From Verrucomicrobiaceae bacterium (GTDB taxonomy: Bacteria; Verrucomicrobiota; Verrucomicrobiia; Verrucomicrobiales; Verrucomicrobiaceae), in contig CANIBP010000008.1 in the NCBI GenBank assembly GCA_947466075.1, positions 1-64,000 on the forward strand: a stretch of DNA of 64,000 nucleotides, written 5' to 3'. Of this stretch, positions 55,405 to 64,000 are shown piece by piece. The notes under the pieces were generated by a model that made no database searches, had not been told where the DNA came from, and was given only the letters and a program-made list of their open reading frames with translations. Numbering within the stretch: position 1 is the stretch's first letter; the number at the start of each line of letters is the position of its first letter. The position numbers and the translations under genes were made by a program.

Positions 55405-58400
55405 ATGCCGCACATCAGTTATCCGCCCGATCTTCCCATCACGCCGCGCCGTGACGAGATCATCGCGGCCATACGGCAGAACCAGGTCGTCATCCTCGCG
55501 GGCGAAACCGGTTCGGGAAAGACCACGCAGCTTCCGAAGATGTGCCTCGAGGCGCTGCACGATGTGCGCGGCCAGATCGGCTGCACGCAGCCGCGGCGTG
55601 TCGCGGCGATGAGTGTGTCCAAACGCGTCGCGGAGGAGCTGAACGTACCCTGGGGGCGCGATGTAGGCTGCAAGATGCGTTTCAGCGACGACACCAGCCG
55701 CGACACGCGCATCAAGTTCATGACGGACGGCATCCTGCTGGCCGAGATCCAGAGCGACCCCATGCTGCGGAACTATTCCGTGCTCATCCTCGATGAAGCG
55801 CACGAACGCTCCCTGAACATCGATTTCCTGCTCGGCTATCTCGTTGGATTGCTGAAAAAGCGGCCCGACCTGAAGCTTCTCGTCACCTCCGCCACCATCG
55901 ACACCGAGGCCTTCTCCGCCGCGTTTGGCGGCGCACCGATCATCGAAGTCTCCGGGCGCATGTTTCCCGTGGATATTCGCTACGCACCGCTCTCGGGTGG
56001 TGAAGATGATTTCGGCTTCATCGACGGTGCCGCCGCCGCTGTCGAAAACGCACTCATTGAAACCGACGATGGTGACGTACTCGTGTTCATGCCCACCGAG
56101 CGTGACATCCGCGACACGCGCGATCTGCTTGATGGCCGCCTCGGTTCCGGGTTTGAAGTGCTCGCGCTCTTTGGTCGCATGGCCTCCGCCGAGCAGCAGC
56201 GCATCTTCCAGCCGGGCCGCAAACGCCGCGTCGTCATCGCCACGAACGTCGCTGAAACATCCATCACCATTCCGCGCATCCGTTACGTGGTTGATACCGG
56301 CCTCGCACGCATCAGCCACTACAATCCCCGCACGCGCACCAAGCGTCTGCCCGTCGAGGCCGTGTCACAAAGCAGTGCGAATCAGCGTGCGGGTCGTGCC
56401 GGCCGTGTGCAGGACGGCATCTGCATCCGCCTGTACTCACAGGAGGATTTTGACAAGCGCGACCGCTTCACCATGCCCGAGATTCAGCGTGCGAACCTCG
56501 CCGAGGTCATCCTGCGCATGAAGGCCTACAAGCTCGGCGAGATCGAAGACTTCCCCTTCATCAATCCGCCCGTCAGTGCATCCATCCGCGCCGGTTACGA
56601 TTTGCTGCACGAACTCGGTTCACTCAGTGAAACGCACGAGCTCACGCCGCTCGGTCGCGAACTCGCCCGCCTGCCGCTGGATCCCACGTTGGGCCGTATG
56701 CTGCTGCAGGCACGCACTGAAAAGGCCCTGCCAGAGCTGCTCATCATCGCCGCCGGTTTGAGCATCCCCGATCCGCGCGAACGCCCCGAGGAAAAACGCG
56801 AGCTCGCCAACGCCGCACACAAAGCCTTCGCCGCTCCCGAATCCGATTTCATCACGCTGCTCAAGATCTGGAACGCCACGCCCGAATCCTCGGGCGGCTC
56901 ACGCAATGCGTTGAGAAAATTCTGCAAATCCAACTTCCTCTTTTTCACCCGCATGCAGGAATGGCGCGATGTCTGGAAGCAGCTCTGCGATTCCTTCAGC
57001 GACGATCTGCGCCAGCAAACACCTCCAGCGACCGACGATGCCATCCATCGCAGCATCCTCGCGGCGCAGCTTGGCCACGTCGCGATGAAGGAGGAGCGCA
57101 ACCTCTACAAGGCTGCGGGCAATCGCGAAGTCTCCGTCTTTCCCGGATCGAATATTTACGAACGCCGCGAAAAAAATGGCAAGGGCAAGCCCGGCCAGGA
57201 CAAAGGCCGCCAGCCGCCATGGATCGTCGCTGGTGAAATCGTGCAGACCTCGCAGCTCTTTGCGCGCACGCTCGCCAAAATCGATCCCAACTGGATCGCC
57301 GAACTCGGTGCCCATCTCTGCCAGTTCAAATACAGCGAGCCGCATTGGAACCTCAAAGCCGGTCGCGTTCTCGTCACGCAGCGCGTGCTCATTCACGGCC
57401 TGGAGGTCAAGCGCCAGCACATTGACTACCTCAAGGTCGATGCCGTCGGCGCTACGCAGATGTTCATCCGCGCCGCTCTCATCGACAGCCAGGAGGTTCC
57501 CATCACCCTGCGCTTTTACGCACACAATAACAAGCTGCGCCAGAAGATCGAAACGATGCTCACCCGCGTGCGCAGCAATCGCGTCTACGCCATCGAAGAG
57601 CGCTTGTTCAATTTCTATGACGCACGCATCAAAAACGTCTCGTCCATTCACGATCTCAACCGCTTCGTCAAAGAGCACATCGACGAGCAGCCGAACTTCC
57701 TCTGCGCCACCGAGCAGGAACTCACCGCCGGTGAGGAGTTTGAGGCCGACCTGCAGATGTTCCCGGATCAGGTCGCCCTCGGCAACACGGCGCTGCCCCT
57801 CACTTACAACTATCAGCCCGGTGAAGAAAACGACGGCGTCACTGTGCGCGTGCCTGCGCAGCTCGCCGGTCATCTCACCAGCGGCCAGATTCAGTGGATG
57901 GTCCCTGGCATTCGCGAAGAACTCGCCAACGTCATGCTGCGTGCGCTGCCCAAGGTGATTCGCCGCCAGTTGATGCCCATCGATCCCAAGGCTCGCGAAA
58001 TCGCCGCCGACTTTGATCCCGGCCGCGACGACTTCCTCTCCGCCCTCGCTGATTTCATCACGCGCCGCTATCGCATCCAGGTGCGTGCTGAAGACTGGCC
58101 GCCGCAAAGTCTGCCCGCCCACTTGCAGCCGCGCGTCGAAGTACTCGATCCCAAAAAGAACACCGTCATCGCCTCCAGCCGCGACCTCGACACCATCCGC
58201 GGCAGCATGCAGAAACAGGACCTGCGCTCCGATGCCTGGGACAAGTTGCTGCCCCGCGTCGAACGCTTCGCCTTGAAGTCTTGGTCCTTCGGCGACCTGC
58301 CCGAAACCATCGTTGTCGAAGAACTTAACGGCACCCCCATCCTCGGCTATCTCGGCCTCGTCCTGCGCGAAAACGAGATCGACGTCCGCCTCTTCCGCAC

Positions 58401-59130
58401 CCAAGCCGAAGCCGCACGCACCACACCCGCCGCCGTTCGCAAGCTCGCCGAAAACACACTCGCCAAGGACCTCGCCTGGCTGCCCAAAGAACTCCGCAGC
58501 ATCTCTCCCGGAGTTAATGGCAAAGGAATGGGGGCAAAGGAATCATTCCCCTGCCCCCATTCCTCTGCCAAAAATCCGTTCGAGATGGCCGAGCTCACTG
58601 CACCTGCGCCTGACCTCTCAACGCAAGCCCACGAGCACATCCTCGCTCACATGCTGCGCCTGCAGCCCGTGTTCCCGCTCACCGAGAAACGCTTCTTCAC
58701 CCTCTGCGAAACCGTCCGGCGCGATCTCCCCACCGTCACGCATCGCGTGAAGACGCTCTTCACCCAGATCCACGACCAGCGTGCCAAACTTCTCGCGCAG
58801 CCCAAACGCTACCCCGGCCTCGAACACGACCTCGCCCGCCTCATCCCCGCCGACCTCCTCGCCACCACACCGCACGAGCAGCTTCAGCATCTCCCGCGTT
58901 ATTTAAAAGCCATCCAGATCCGCAACGAGCGCTGCATCGCCAGCCCCGCCAAAGACATCGACAAATACAATCTCATCGCCGACTTCGACGGCTGGCAGTC
59001 CCACGTCCCCAAATCCCAGCACGAAACCTTCCGCTGGATGATGGAAGAGTATCGCATCCAAGTCTTCGCCCAAGAACTCGGCACCGCCCAGCCCGTAAGC
59101 GTGAAGCGCCTGCAGGCCATGTGGGTGTAG
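55405..59130 (+). CDS. hrpA: HrpA-type DEAH-box ATP-dependent RNA helicase
   Basis: 1241 residues, near the E. coli HrpA length. Motif I GETGSGKTTQLPK, Ia TQPRRVAAMSV, II DEAH in LILDEAHERSLN, III TSATIDTEAF, V NVAETSITI, VI QRAGRAGR. Then come the helicase-associated domains, OB fold (about 590-740) and the DUF3418 C-terminal region. Residues 1039-1055 (GKGMGAKESFPCPHSSA) are encoded by a 51-bp palindrome and look like an insertion, since flanking LRSISPGV...NPFEMAELTAPAP is otherwise continuous. HrpA rescues stalled or collided ribosomes in E. coli. Confidence 0.95.
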   Translation: MPHISYPPDLPITPRRDEIIAAIRQNQVVILAGETGSGKTTQLPKMCLEALHDVRGQIGCTQPRRVAAMSVSKRVAEELNVPWGRDVGCKMRFSDDTSRDTRIKFMTDGILLAEIQSDPMLRNYSVLILDEAHERSLNIDFLLGYLVGLLKKRPDLKLLVTSATIDTEAFSAAFGGAPIIEVSGRMFPVDIRYAPLSGGEDDFGFIDGAAAAVENALIETDDGDVLVFMPTERDIRDTRDLLDGRLGSGFEVLALFGRMASAEQQRIFQPGRKRRVVIATNVAETSITIPRIRYVVDTGLARISHYNPRTRTKRLPVEAVSQSSANQRAGRAGRVQDGICIRLYSQEDFDKRDRFTMPEIQRANLAEVILRMKAYKLGEIEDFPFINPPVSASIRAGYDLLHELGSLSETHELTPLGRELARLPLDPTLGRMLLQARTEKALPELLIIAAGLSIPDPRERPEEKRELANAAHKAFAAPESDFITLLKIWNATPESSGGSRNALRKFCKSNFLFFTRMQEWRDVWKQLCDSFSDDLRQQTPPATDDAIHRSILAAQLGHVAMKEERNLYKAAGNREVSVFPGSNIYERREKNGKGKPGQDKGRQPPWIVAGEIVQTSQLFARTLAKIDPNWIAELGAHLCQFKYSEPHWNLKAGRVLVTQRVLIHGLEVKRQHIDYLKVDAVGATQMFIRAALIDSQEVPITLRFYAHNNKLRQKIETMLTRVRSNRVYAIEERLFNFYDARIKNVSSIHDLNRFVKEHIDEQPNFLCATEQELTAGEEFEADLQMFPDQVALGNTALPLTYNYQPGEENDGVTVRVPAQLAGHLTSGQIQWMVPGIREELANVMLRALPKVIRRQLMPIDPKAREIAADFDPGRDDFLSALADFITRRYRIQVRAEDWPPQSLPAHLQPRVEVLDPKKNTVIASSRDLDTIRGSMQKQDLRSDAWDKLLPRVERFALKSWSFGDLPETIVVEELNGTPILGYLGLVLRENEIDVRLFRTQAEAARTTPAAVRKLAENTLAKDLAWLPKELRSISPGVNGKGMGAKESFPCPHSSAKNPFEMAELTAPAPDLSTQAHEHILAHMLRLQPVFPLTEKRFFTLCETVRRDLPTVTHRVKTLFTQIHDQRAKLLAQPKRYPGLEHDLARLIPADLLATTPHEQLQHLPRYLKAIQIRNERCIASPAKDIDKYNLIADFDGWQSHVPKSQHETFRWMMEEYRIQVFAQELGTAQPVSVKRLQAMWV
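58519..58569. repeat. 51-bp palindromic element inside the helicase gene
   Basis: Arms GGCAAAGGAATGGGGGCA and TGCCCCCATTCCTCTGCC, plus inner GGAAT/ATTCC, form a near-perfect palindrome centred on base 58544; 22 of 25 pairs match. It spans exactly 17 codons in phase with the gene and has no stop. The nested layout resembles the intergenic palindromes at 35.98 and 39.68 kb. Confidence 0.9.
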
Positions 59131-59132
59131 CT

Positions 59133-59864
59133 TTACTTCCCGCCATTCAGCAGCCGGAAGGTCACTAGGACACGTATGCGGATCGGGATCGTGCCGGGAG
59201 CGATTGATCCACCGTTTTCACCGTCACCGGCTACCACGATGGCCTGGATGCTGTTGTTCAAGTTGACCCGGTTGTTCCAGCCTCCGGCAGCATCCATGTC
59301 CTCGCTCATGGCGAGCACCTCTCCGACCCTGGCATCGAGCGTTTGAGCCATGACGACCGCCTTCTCCTTGGCCGCGAGCAGGGCTTTCTTGCGCGTCTCT
59401 TTCTGAAGCTCGATGCGCTTCGAGTGATCGTAAGTGACGCTATTCACGGAAAGATGGCTCATGGAAGCAAGGCGCAGCCATACCACCTTGTACTTGGCGA
59501 GATCAGCGAGCTTGAACGAAATCGTCGTGCTGGCGAAATACCCCTCCTTTACGTGGTCACGATCGCGATAGACCATGTTCTCGCCAAACTCCATTTGCGA
59601 TGTTTGCACCTCCTTGTCCTCAATCTCCAGCTCCTTGAGCGCCTTCAACACGTCAGCGCTGAGTGTGGCGTGCTTCTCTGCCACTTTCGCAAGCTCCAAG
59701 CCGGTGTTTTTCAGTGCCAGTGACCAGACGAGACGGTCAGGAGTGACTTCCGTGATGACGGTGCCGGTGACCGTGATGTGTGGGCTGCCAGCCTCTGCCA
59801 GATCGGCGGCAAAAGCGATGGATGAGACAAAGGCGAACGCTGCGAGGGTGGAGACAAGCTTCAT
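59133..59864 (-). CDS. SIMPL-domain (DUF541) periplasmic protein
   Basis: 243 residues with a signal peptide (to about AFAAD). The SIMPL/DUF541 fold is shown by ITVTGTVITEVTPDRLVWSLAL, VQTSQMEFGENMVY, YFASTTISFKLADL and IELQKETRKKALLAAKEKAVVMAQTL. Members include bacterial outer-surface protein BP26 and are often oligomeric in the periplasm, role unclear. Convergent with the helicase gene (2 bases apart). Confidence 0.88.
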   Translation of the reverse strand: MKLVSTLAAFAFVSSIAFAADLAEAGSPHITVTGTVITEVTPDRLVWSLALKNTGLELAKVAEKHATLSADVLKALKELEIEDKEVQTSQMEFGENMVYRDRDHVKEGYFASTTISFKLADLAKYKVVWLRLASMSHLSVNSVTYDHSKRIELQKETRKKALLAAKEKAVVMAQTLDARVGEVLAMSEDMDAAGGWNNRVNLNNSIQAIVVAGDGENGGSIAPGTIPIRIRVLVTFRLLNGGK

Positions 59865-59936
59865 GTCGCCACCTTGGCATTCAAAGCCAGACGGTCTGTA
59901 AACTCAGTGTAAAGTGTGAACGACACACTCGCGGCT

Positions 59937-62750
59937 TCATGCCACCACCTCGATTCGACTCGTCCCGCCCGCACCGCGCAACACGCGCACCTGCGTCGTC
60001 AGCCGTTCCTTGAGCAAATCGACATGCGAGATCAAACCAATGGTCTTCCCCCGTGAGCGCAGATTCTCCAGCGCACTCAGCGCCACCTCCAGCGTCTCCG
60101 AATCCAATGTGCCGAAGCCTTCATCAATGAAGAGCGAATCAATCGGATGATGCCGACTCGCCAGTTCGCTCAAACCGAGTGCCAGCGCCAGACTCGCCAA
60201 GAAACTCTCGCCGCCGGACAAGCTCTCCATCGGCCGGTCAACATTCGCCTGATACAGATCGACGATGCGCAGATCGAGTTCGTCACCTGCCGCCGCCATG
60301 AGGCGATAGCGCTCCGCCAGCACCTTCAGATGCTCGTTCGCCAGCCCGATGAGCTGCCGCAACGTGAGCGACTGCGCAAAGCGCGAAAACTTCGCCCCAT
60401 CCGCTGAGCCGATGAGTTCTTTCAAGCGACCCCAGCGCAATGATTCGTCCTCTGCGGCCTGCACTTCGGCCCCACCGGCCTCGCGACGTTTGCGTGCGGC
60501 CTCATCGCTGCGCACACGTTCTTCCAACGCTCCTGCGGATTTCTGATTCGCCGCCAGTTGCTCGGCGATTTGTGCGGTCGTTTTTTCCAGCTCTGCCAAA
60601 ACCTCCGCCGTGACTGCTTCGACACCCGTAAGTTGCTTCTCCAGCTCCAGCCGCCTCACATCGAGCTGATCCAGCTTCGCTTTTGTTTCTGCGATCTGTG
60701 TGTGCAGCGCGTGCGTCTTCGCCTCCCCATCGCGCCAAGCCTTCTCGGCCAAAGAAACGTGTTCTTCGTGCCACGCGCGGTCCTGGAGCAGCGTGCGCTC
60801 ACCCAGCAGTTCGCTCAGCGTCTTCTTCAGCGCATCCGCCTTCGTCTTCAGCGCGATGCCCTCGGCTTTCAGTTCCTCCAACCGTTTGGCCTTCGCCGCC
60901 GCGTCCTGTGTCGCGAGCTGGATGTCGGCTTCGATCTTCTGCCGCTGGCTGCGCTTCTCATTCGCTTCATCGCGCCGCTTCACAAACTCCCGCGAGCGTT
61001 TCTCCATCACGCCCAGTTCGCGCTCAGCGTCGTCCGGAGTCTTTGCAATCGAAACCCGTTTCCCCACCTCGCCAGCAGTCAATACAGCCAGCCGCGCATC
61101 ATCCGGCGCTTGGCTCGTGGCGATCAGCTTCTTCGTTTCCGCGATCCGGGCGTTCTCACTGTTGAGCTTTTCCTCGGTGCGCACGCGGTCTTCATCGGCG
61201 GTGGCCACCTCACGATTCAACTTCTCACGCTGCTGCTCCAGCCCCGTCATGAGCTTGCGTGCGGCTTGCAGCTGCGATTCAAAGCTCACCACCCCCTCCG
61301 CAAACGGATGCTCCAGCGATCCACACAGCGGGCAGGCTTCGCCCGGCTTCAAATCTTGGCGATGCTCGTCAAATCCCGCCACGCGTTGCGCCTCATCCAC
61401 CAAGCGCCATTGGACTTCATGCTGCTTCGACACGCGCTCCAGCTCCATGCGCAACGCTGACAGCTTGTCATGCGAGGCCTTCAAAGCCACGCTGATCCCC
61501 AGTGCATTCTTCTCACCGTCAGACTGCCGTTGTTTCAGCGCCTGCGCCTCGGCATGCAGTCTGCGGCCTTCTTCCAGCGCCACATACGCCCCACGCCACT
61601 CCTGCACCGCCACACGCAGCGTCACCACTTTCTCAGCGAGTTCCACATCCGCCTCGTGCTCCTTCAGCCACTCGTCCAAAGCCTGCGTCGCCTCCGCATG
61701 TGTCTGAAGTGCCTTCTCTGCGGCTTCGCGGCGCAAGGCTGCCTCCTTTTGTTCCTTCGCCCACGTTTGATACGTGCCACGACTCTCCACCAACTGCGTT
61801 TCATACTGCGCGCTCTGCGCCGTGACCGTCGTCGCCTGTTCCCAGACCGGTTCGCGTGCCGTGCGCAGCCGTTTGGCCTCGTTCAGCACCTCTTGTGACT
61901 TCAAAACGTCCGCCGCAGCTCCCGCGTACGATTGCGTGAGCGTCTTCTGTGCTTCGGTCAGCTTGGCCCGCTCCGTATCGATCCCCGCGCGCTCGCGCTG
62001 CAGCTGCTGCCACCGCCGCTGCTCATTCAATCGTTGTGCGGCGGCCTGATTCTCCGTCTGCAATCGCGTCGTCGCTTCCCTGGCTTCGGTGAGGTTCTTT
62101 TCCAGCTCGGCTCGTGTTTCATCGTCCAGAACCGTCAGCGCACCCAGTCCCGCCTTCAAGCGCATCACCGCCTCGTCCTTTGCTTTGTGCGTTTCATGCG
62201 CGAGGATGGAGAGGTCGCGGTAGATCTCGGTGCCGGTGATCTTTTCGAGCAGTTCGGCACGCTCGTTCGGCTTCGCCTTCAAAAACGCGGCGAACTGGCC
62301 TTGCGCGAGCAGCACGGAGCGCAGGAAGCGATCGACATCGAGACCGGTGAGCGACTCGACCATCGCATCCATCTCGCGGCCCTTGTCGGCGAGAATCTCA
62401 AGTGTCGTGGCATCCGCCAGCGTGCGCTGCACGGGCTTCAGGTTGCCCGTCTTCGTCTTCCCCAGCCGCCACGTCGAACGGAGTTTGCGCCCGCCCGTCT
62501 CGAAGTCCACCTCGGCGAAGCACTCCGCCGTGTGCCGGCTCATCATCTCATCCGCCTTGTCATTGCCGTAACGCGCCGCGCGGCCATACAGCGCCAGCGT
62601 CATCGCATCCAGCAGCGTCGATTTCCCCGCCCCCGTCGACCCCGTGATCAAAAACACGCCCGCCGCGCTCAACGGCGCCACATCAAACCGCACCTCATGC
62701 GTCCCGCTGAGCGAGTTGAGGTTCTGGAGTCGGACGGCGAGGAGGCGCAT
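59937..62750 (-). CDS. sbcC: SbcC-type exonuclease subunit (AAA/Rad50-like ATPase)
   Basis: 937 residues from MRLLAVRLQNLNSLSG; a short upstream extension is not conserved. Walker A GSTGAGKSTLLDAM, long coiled coils (about 190-470 and 510-760), zinc-hook CPLCGSLEHPF at about 490, signature SLSGGESFLASLAL and Walker B SLFIDEGFGTLD at the C-terminus. SbcC with SbcD cuts hairpins and palindromes, which is noteworthy in a genome with many palindromic elements. sbcD, normally just upstream, is not adjacent here. Confidence 0.93.
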   Translation of the reverse strand: MRLLAVRLQNLNSLSGTHEVRFDVAPLSAAGVFLITGSTGAGKSTLLDAMTLALYGRAARYGNDKADEMMSRHTAECFAEVDFETGGRKLRSTWRLGKTKTGNLKPVQRTLADATTLEILADKGREMDAMVESLTGLDVDRFLRSVLLAQGQFAAFLKAKPNERAELLEKITGTEIYRDLSILAHETHKAKDEAVMRLKAGLGALTVLDDETRAELEKNLTEAREATTRLQTENQAAAQRLNEQRRWQQLQRERAGIDTERAKLTEAQKTLTQSYAGAAADVLKSQEVLNEAKRLRTAREPVWEQATTVTAQSAQYETQLVESRGTYQTWAKEQKEAALRREAAEKALQTHAEATQALDEWLKEHEADVELAEKVVTLRVAVQEWRGAYVALEEGRRLHAEAQALKQRQSDGEKNALGISVALKASHDKLSALRMELERVSKQHEVQWRLVDEAQRVAGFDEHRQDLKPGEACPLCGSLEHPFAEGVVSFESQLQAARKLMTGLEQQREKLNREVATADEDRVRTEEKLNSENARIAETKKLIATSQAPDDARLAVLTAGEVGKRVSIAKTPDDAERELGVMEKRSREFVKRRDEANEKRSQRQKIEADIQLATQDAAAKAKRLEELKAEGIALKTKADALKKTLSELLGERTLLQDRAWHEEHVSLAEKAWRDGEAKTHALHTQIAETKAKLDQLDVRRLELEKQLTGVEAVTAEVLAELEKTTAQIAEQLAANQKSAGALEERVRSDEAARKRREAGGAEVQAAEDESLRWGRLKELIGSADGAKFSRFAQSLTLRQLIGLANEHLKVLAERYRLMAAAGDELDLRIVDLYQANVDRPMESLSGGESFLASLALALGLSELASRHHPIDSLFIDEGFGTLDSETLEVALSALENLRSRGKTIGLISHVDLLKERLTTQVRVLRGAGGTSRIEVVA

Positions 62751-63003
62751 GGGGTGTGTGAAGCTATGCCACTCATACCGGCTTGGAGAAACGGATTCTG
62801 CCACAATACCATGCCCTGCTGGATGTCTCCGTGCTCAAAAATAGCAACGTCCTCGTCAGCGTCGGCAACCGGGGCCGCAGTTCTGAAAGATGATCCCTGC
62901 ATGGAGCAAACGTGAGGATCTGAACATCCTGGAACAGATGCTGGGACAATGAATCTCTGTTGCGGGTGAAACAAGGTCGCGTTCGCCACAGTAGAAATGG
63001 ACC

Positions 63004-64000
63004 GTGAATCTCTGGCTCAAACATCGCGGCACCACGGATTGGAACCCCGAACGACGGCGGTTGCTGAAGTCGTTGTCGGCGGGCGTGCTGGGCTTCAGTG
63101 CACCCGAGTGGCTGGCGCTGCAGGCGCAGGCGAGCAATTCAACGAAGGCGGCGGTGGTGGGACAGGCGAAGCGGGTGCTCGTGATTTATGAAGAGGGTGG
63201 CATCAGCCAGATGGACTCGTTTGATCCGAAGCCTGAGGCGCTGCTGGATCATCGGTCACCCTTCAAGCCGATCCCGACGAGCGTGCCAGGCACGCATTTT
63301 TCCGAACTGATGCCACTGACGGCGAAGCAGGCGCATCGGCTCGCCGTGGTGCGCAGCATGACCTCCGCGCCGACGGCGGGGCACAAGGAGTGCTGCCAGG
63401 AGTTCTTCAAAGGCTACCGCAACACGAACCCGTTCGACTTTCCCGACATCGGCTGCGTGGTGACGGAGCTGATGGGCACGGACCGGCCAGAGATGCCGGG
63501 CTATATTTTTTGTCCGGGCATTAACATGCCGAACGCGATCACCAGCACGGGCTTCCTGCCCGCGAGTCGTGCGCCGTGGAAGCTGGGCACGAAGCAACTC
63601 GGTGAGAACCTGAGTGATCCGCAGTGGAAGGTGCGCTCGCTGGAGCTGCAAAAGGGTCTGGCGCGTGAGCGGCTGCTGGAGCGGCATCGGTTGCTCGAAT
63701 CGCTCGATGTTGGCGCGGTGGCGGAATCGACGGCAGGGCAAGTGATGAAAAGAAACACGCAGCATGCACTCGATCTGCTCACCAGCGACGAGGCGAAGCA
63801 TGCCTTTGACCTTTCGCGTGAGTCCAACCAGACACGCGATCGCTACGGACGTGATCATCGCGGCAACTGCTACCTTCTCGGGCGGCGTTTGATCGAGTCC
63901 GGCGTGCGTTTTGTCACCGTGACGTGCATTCAGCCGCCGGAGCATGTGAAACGGCCAGGAATCGGCCAACCCGGAGGTGTTTTCCTCAACTGGGATCATC
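63004..64000 (+). CDS. DUF1501 protein with Tat-like signal (5' part)
   Basis: About 332 residues are present before the window ends. The start is GTG at 63004, after an in-frame stop at 62992; no ATG exists in this frame. The N-terminus NPERRRLLKSLSAGVLGFSAP is twin-arginine-like. Then come VLVIYEEGGISQMDSFDPKP, HFSELMPLTAKQAHRLAVVRSMTS and GRRLIESGVRFVTV, the marks of DUF1501, an alkaline-phosphatase/sulfatase-related family of Planctomycetes and Verrucomicrobia. Usually it follows a DUF1549/DUF1553 gene, which is absent here. Function unknown. Confidence 0.88.
   Translation, partial: MNLWLKHRGTTDWNPERRRLLKSLSAGVLGFSAPEWLALQAQASNSTKAAVVGQAKRVLVIYEEGGISQMDSFDPKPEALLDHRSPFKPIPTSVPGTHFSELMPLTAKQAHRLAVVRSMTSAPTAGHKECCQEFFKGYRNTNPFDFPDIGCVVTELMGTDRPEMPGYIFCPGINMPNAITSTGFLPASRAPWKLGTKQLGENLSDPQWKVRSLELQKGLARERLLERHRLLESLDVGAVAESTAGQVMKRNTQHALDLLTSDEAKHAFDLSRESNQTRDRYGRDHRGNCYLLGRRLIESGVRFVTVTCIQPPEHVKRPGIGQPGGVFLNWDH

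Noticed and set aside
55225..58404. Long minus-strand frames (364 and 501 codons) opposite the helicase gene
   Set aside because: Antisense shadows of HrpA with no motif.
60558..62915. Plus-strand frames (300, 335 and 327 codons) opposite sbcC
   Set aside because: Antisense shadows rich in L, R, H and S; sbcC motifs on the minus strand are complete.

Overview
The window looks like about 64 kb of chromosome from a Verrucomicrobiota bacterium of the Prosthecobacter/Verrucomicrobium type. This is inferred from protein families rather than from a marker gene. The families are characteristic of the Planctomycetes-Verrucomicrobia group: formylglycine sulfatases next to a DUF1080 protein, a DUF1501 protein, secreted PQQ-like beta-propellers, a Planctomycete-type cytochrome c with an SHD1-like tail, a PEP-CTERM-anchored vanadium haloperoxidase-like protein and GYF_2 proteins. 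GC is high throughout except around 33.9-35.3 kb. No rRNA, tRNA, CRISPR array, transposase or prophage gene was seen, and no gap exceeds about 300 bases.

Layout. 0-5 kb: an entericidin-like lipoprotein, a transglutaminase-like protein, and a coupled GT4 glycosyltransferase/GH130 glycosidase pair. 5-11 kb: ahcY behind a 38-bp operator-like palindrome, a DUF1080-sulfatase-sulfatase operon, and an acyltransferase. 11-18.5 kb: a P1B-4 metal ATPase, a TPR protein, TerC, then a four-unit 11-bp direct-repeat array, a probable small RNA with a strong terminator, and an OmpR-type two-component system. 18.5-33.9 kb: mostly housekeeping and metabolic genes (M19 dipeptidase, YmdB phosphodiesterase, amidase, a fused SDR-shikimate kinase, MBL nuclease-like protein, GlcD-type oxidase, purM, lysA, metF, ROK kinase) with secreted enzymes interspersed. 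33.9-35.3 kb: an AT-richer islet with a PD-(D/E)XK-like protein and a GYF-zinc membrane protein. 35.4-49.4 kb: GNAT, sufE with a pseudokinase-TPR protein, cytochrome, rRNA-type pseudouridine synthase, pgk-tpiA, methyltransferase, serine hydrolase, alr and a DEDDh exonuclease. 49.4-54.3 kb: a Fur-family regulator-sufC-[PIN toxin/antitoxin]-sufB-sufD operon behind a perfect 7-1-7 Fur/PerR-type box. 54.4-64 kb: cupin, cytochrome lipoprotein, HrpA-type helicase carrying an in-frame palindromic insertion, SIMPL protein, SbcC, and the start of a DUF1501 protein that runs off the window.

The most unusual signals are: (1) the PhoB-like repeat array driving a putative ~130-nt RNA just upstream of an OmpR-type two-component system; (2) a 51-bp near-perfect palindrome inserted as exactly 17 codons in the helicase gene, plus several unrelated nested palindromes between genes; (3) the toxin-antitoxin pair inside the suf operon; (4) the SDR-shikimate kinase fusion; (5) the kinase-like TPR protein whose catalytic aspartate is replaced, coupled to sufE. 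All functional statements rest on motif recognition by eye; no database search was run.
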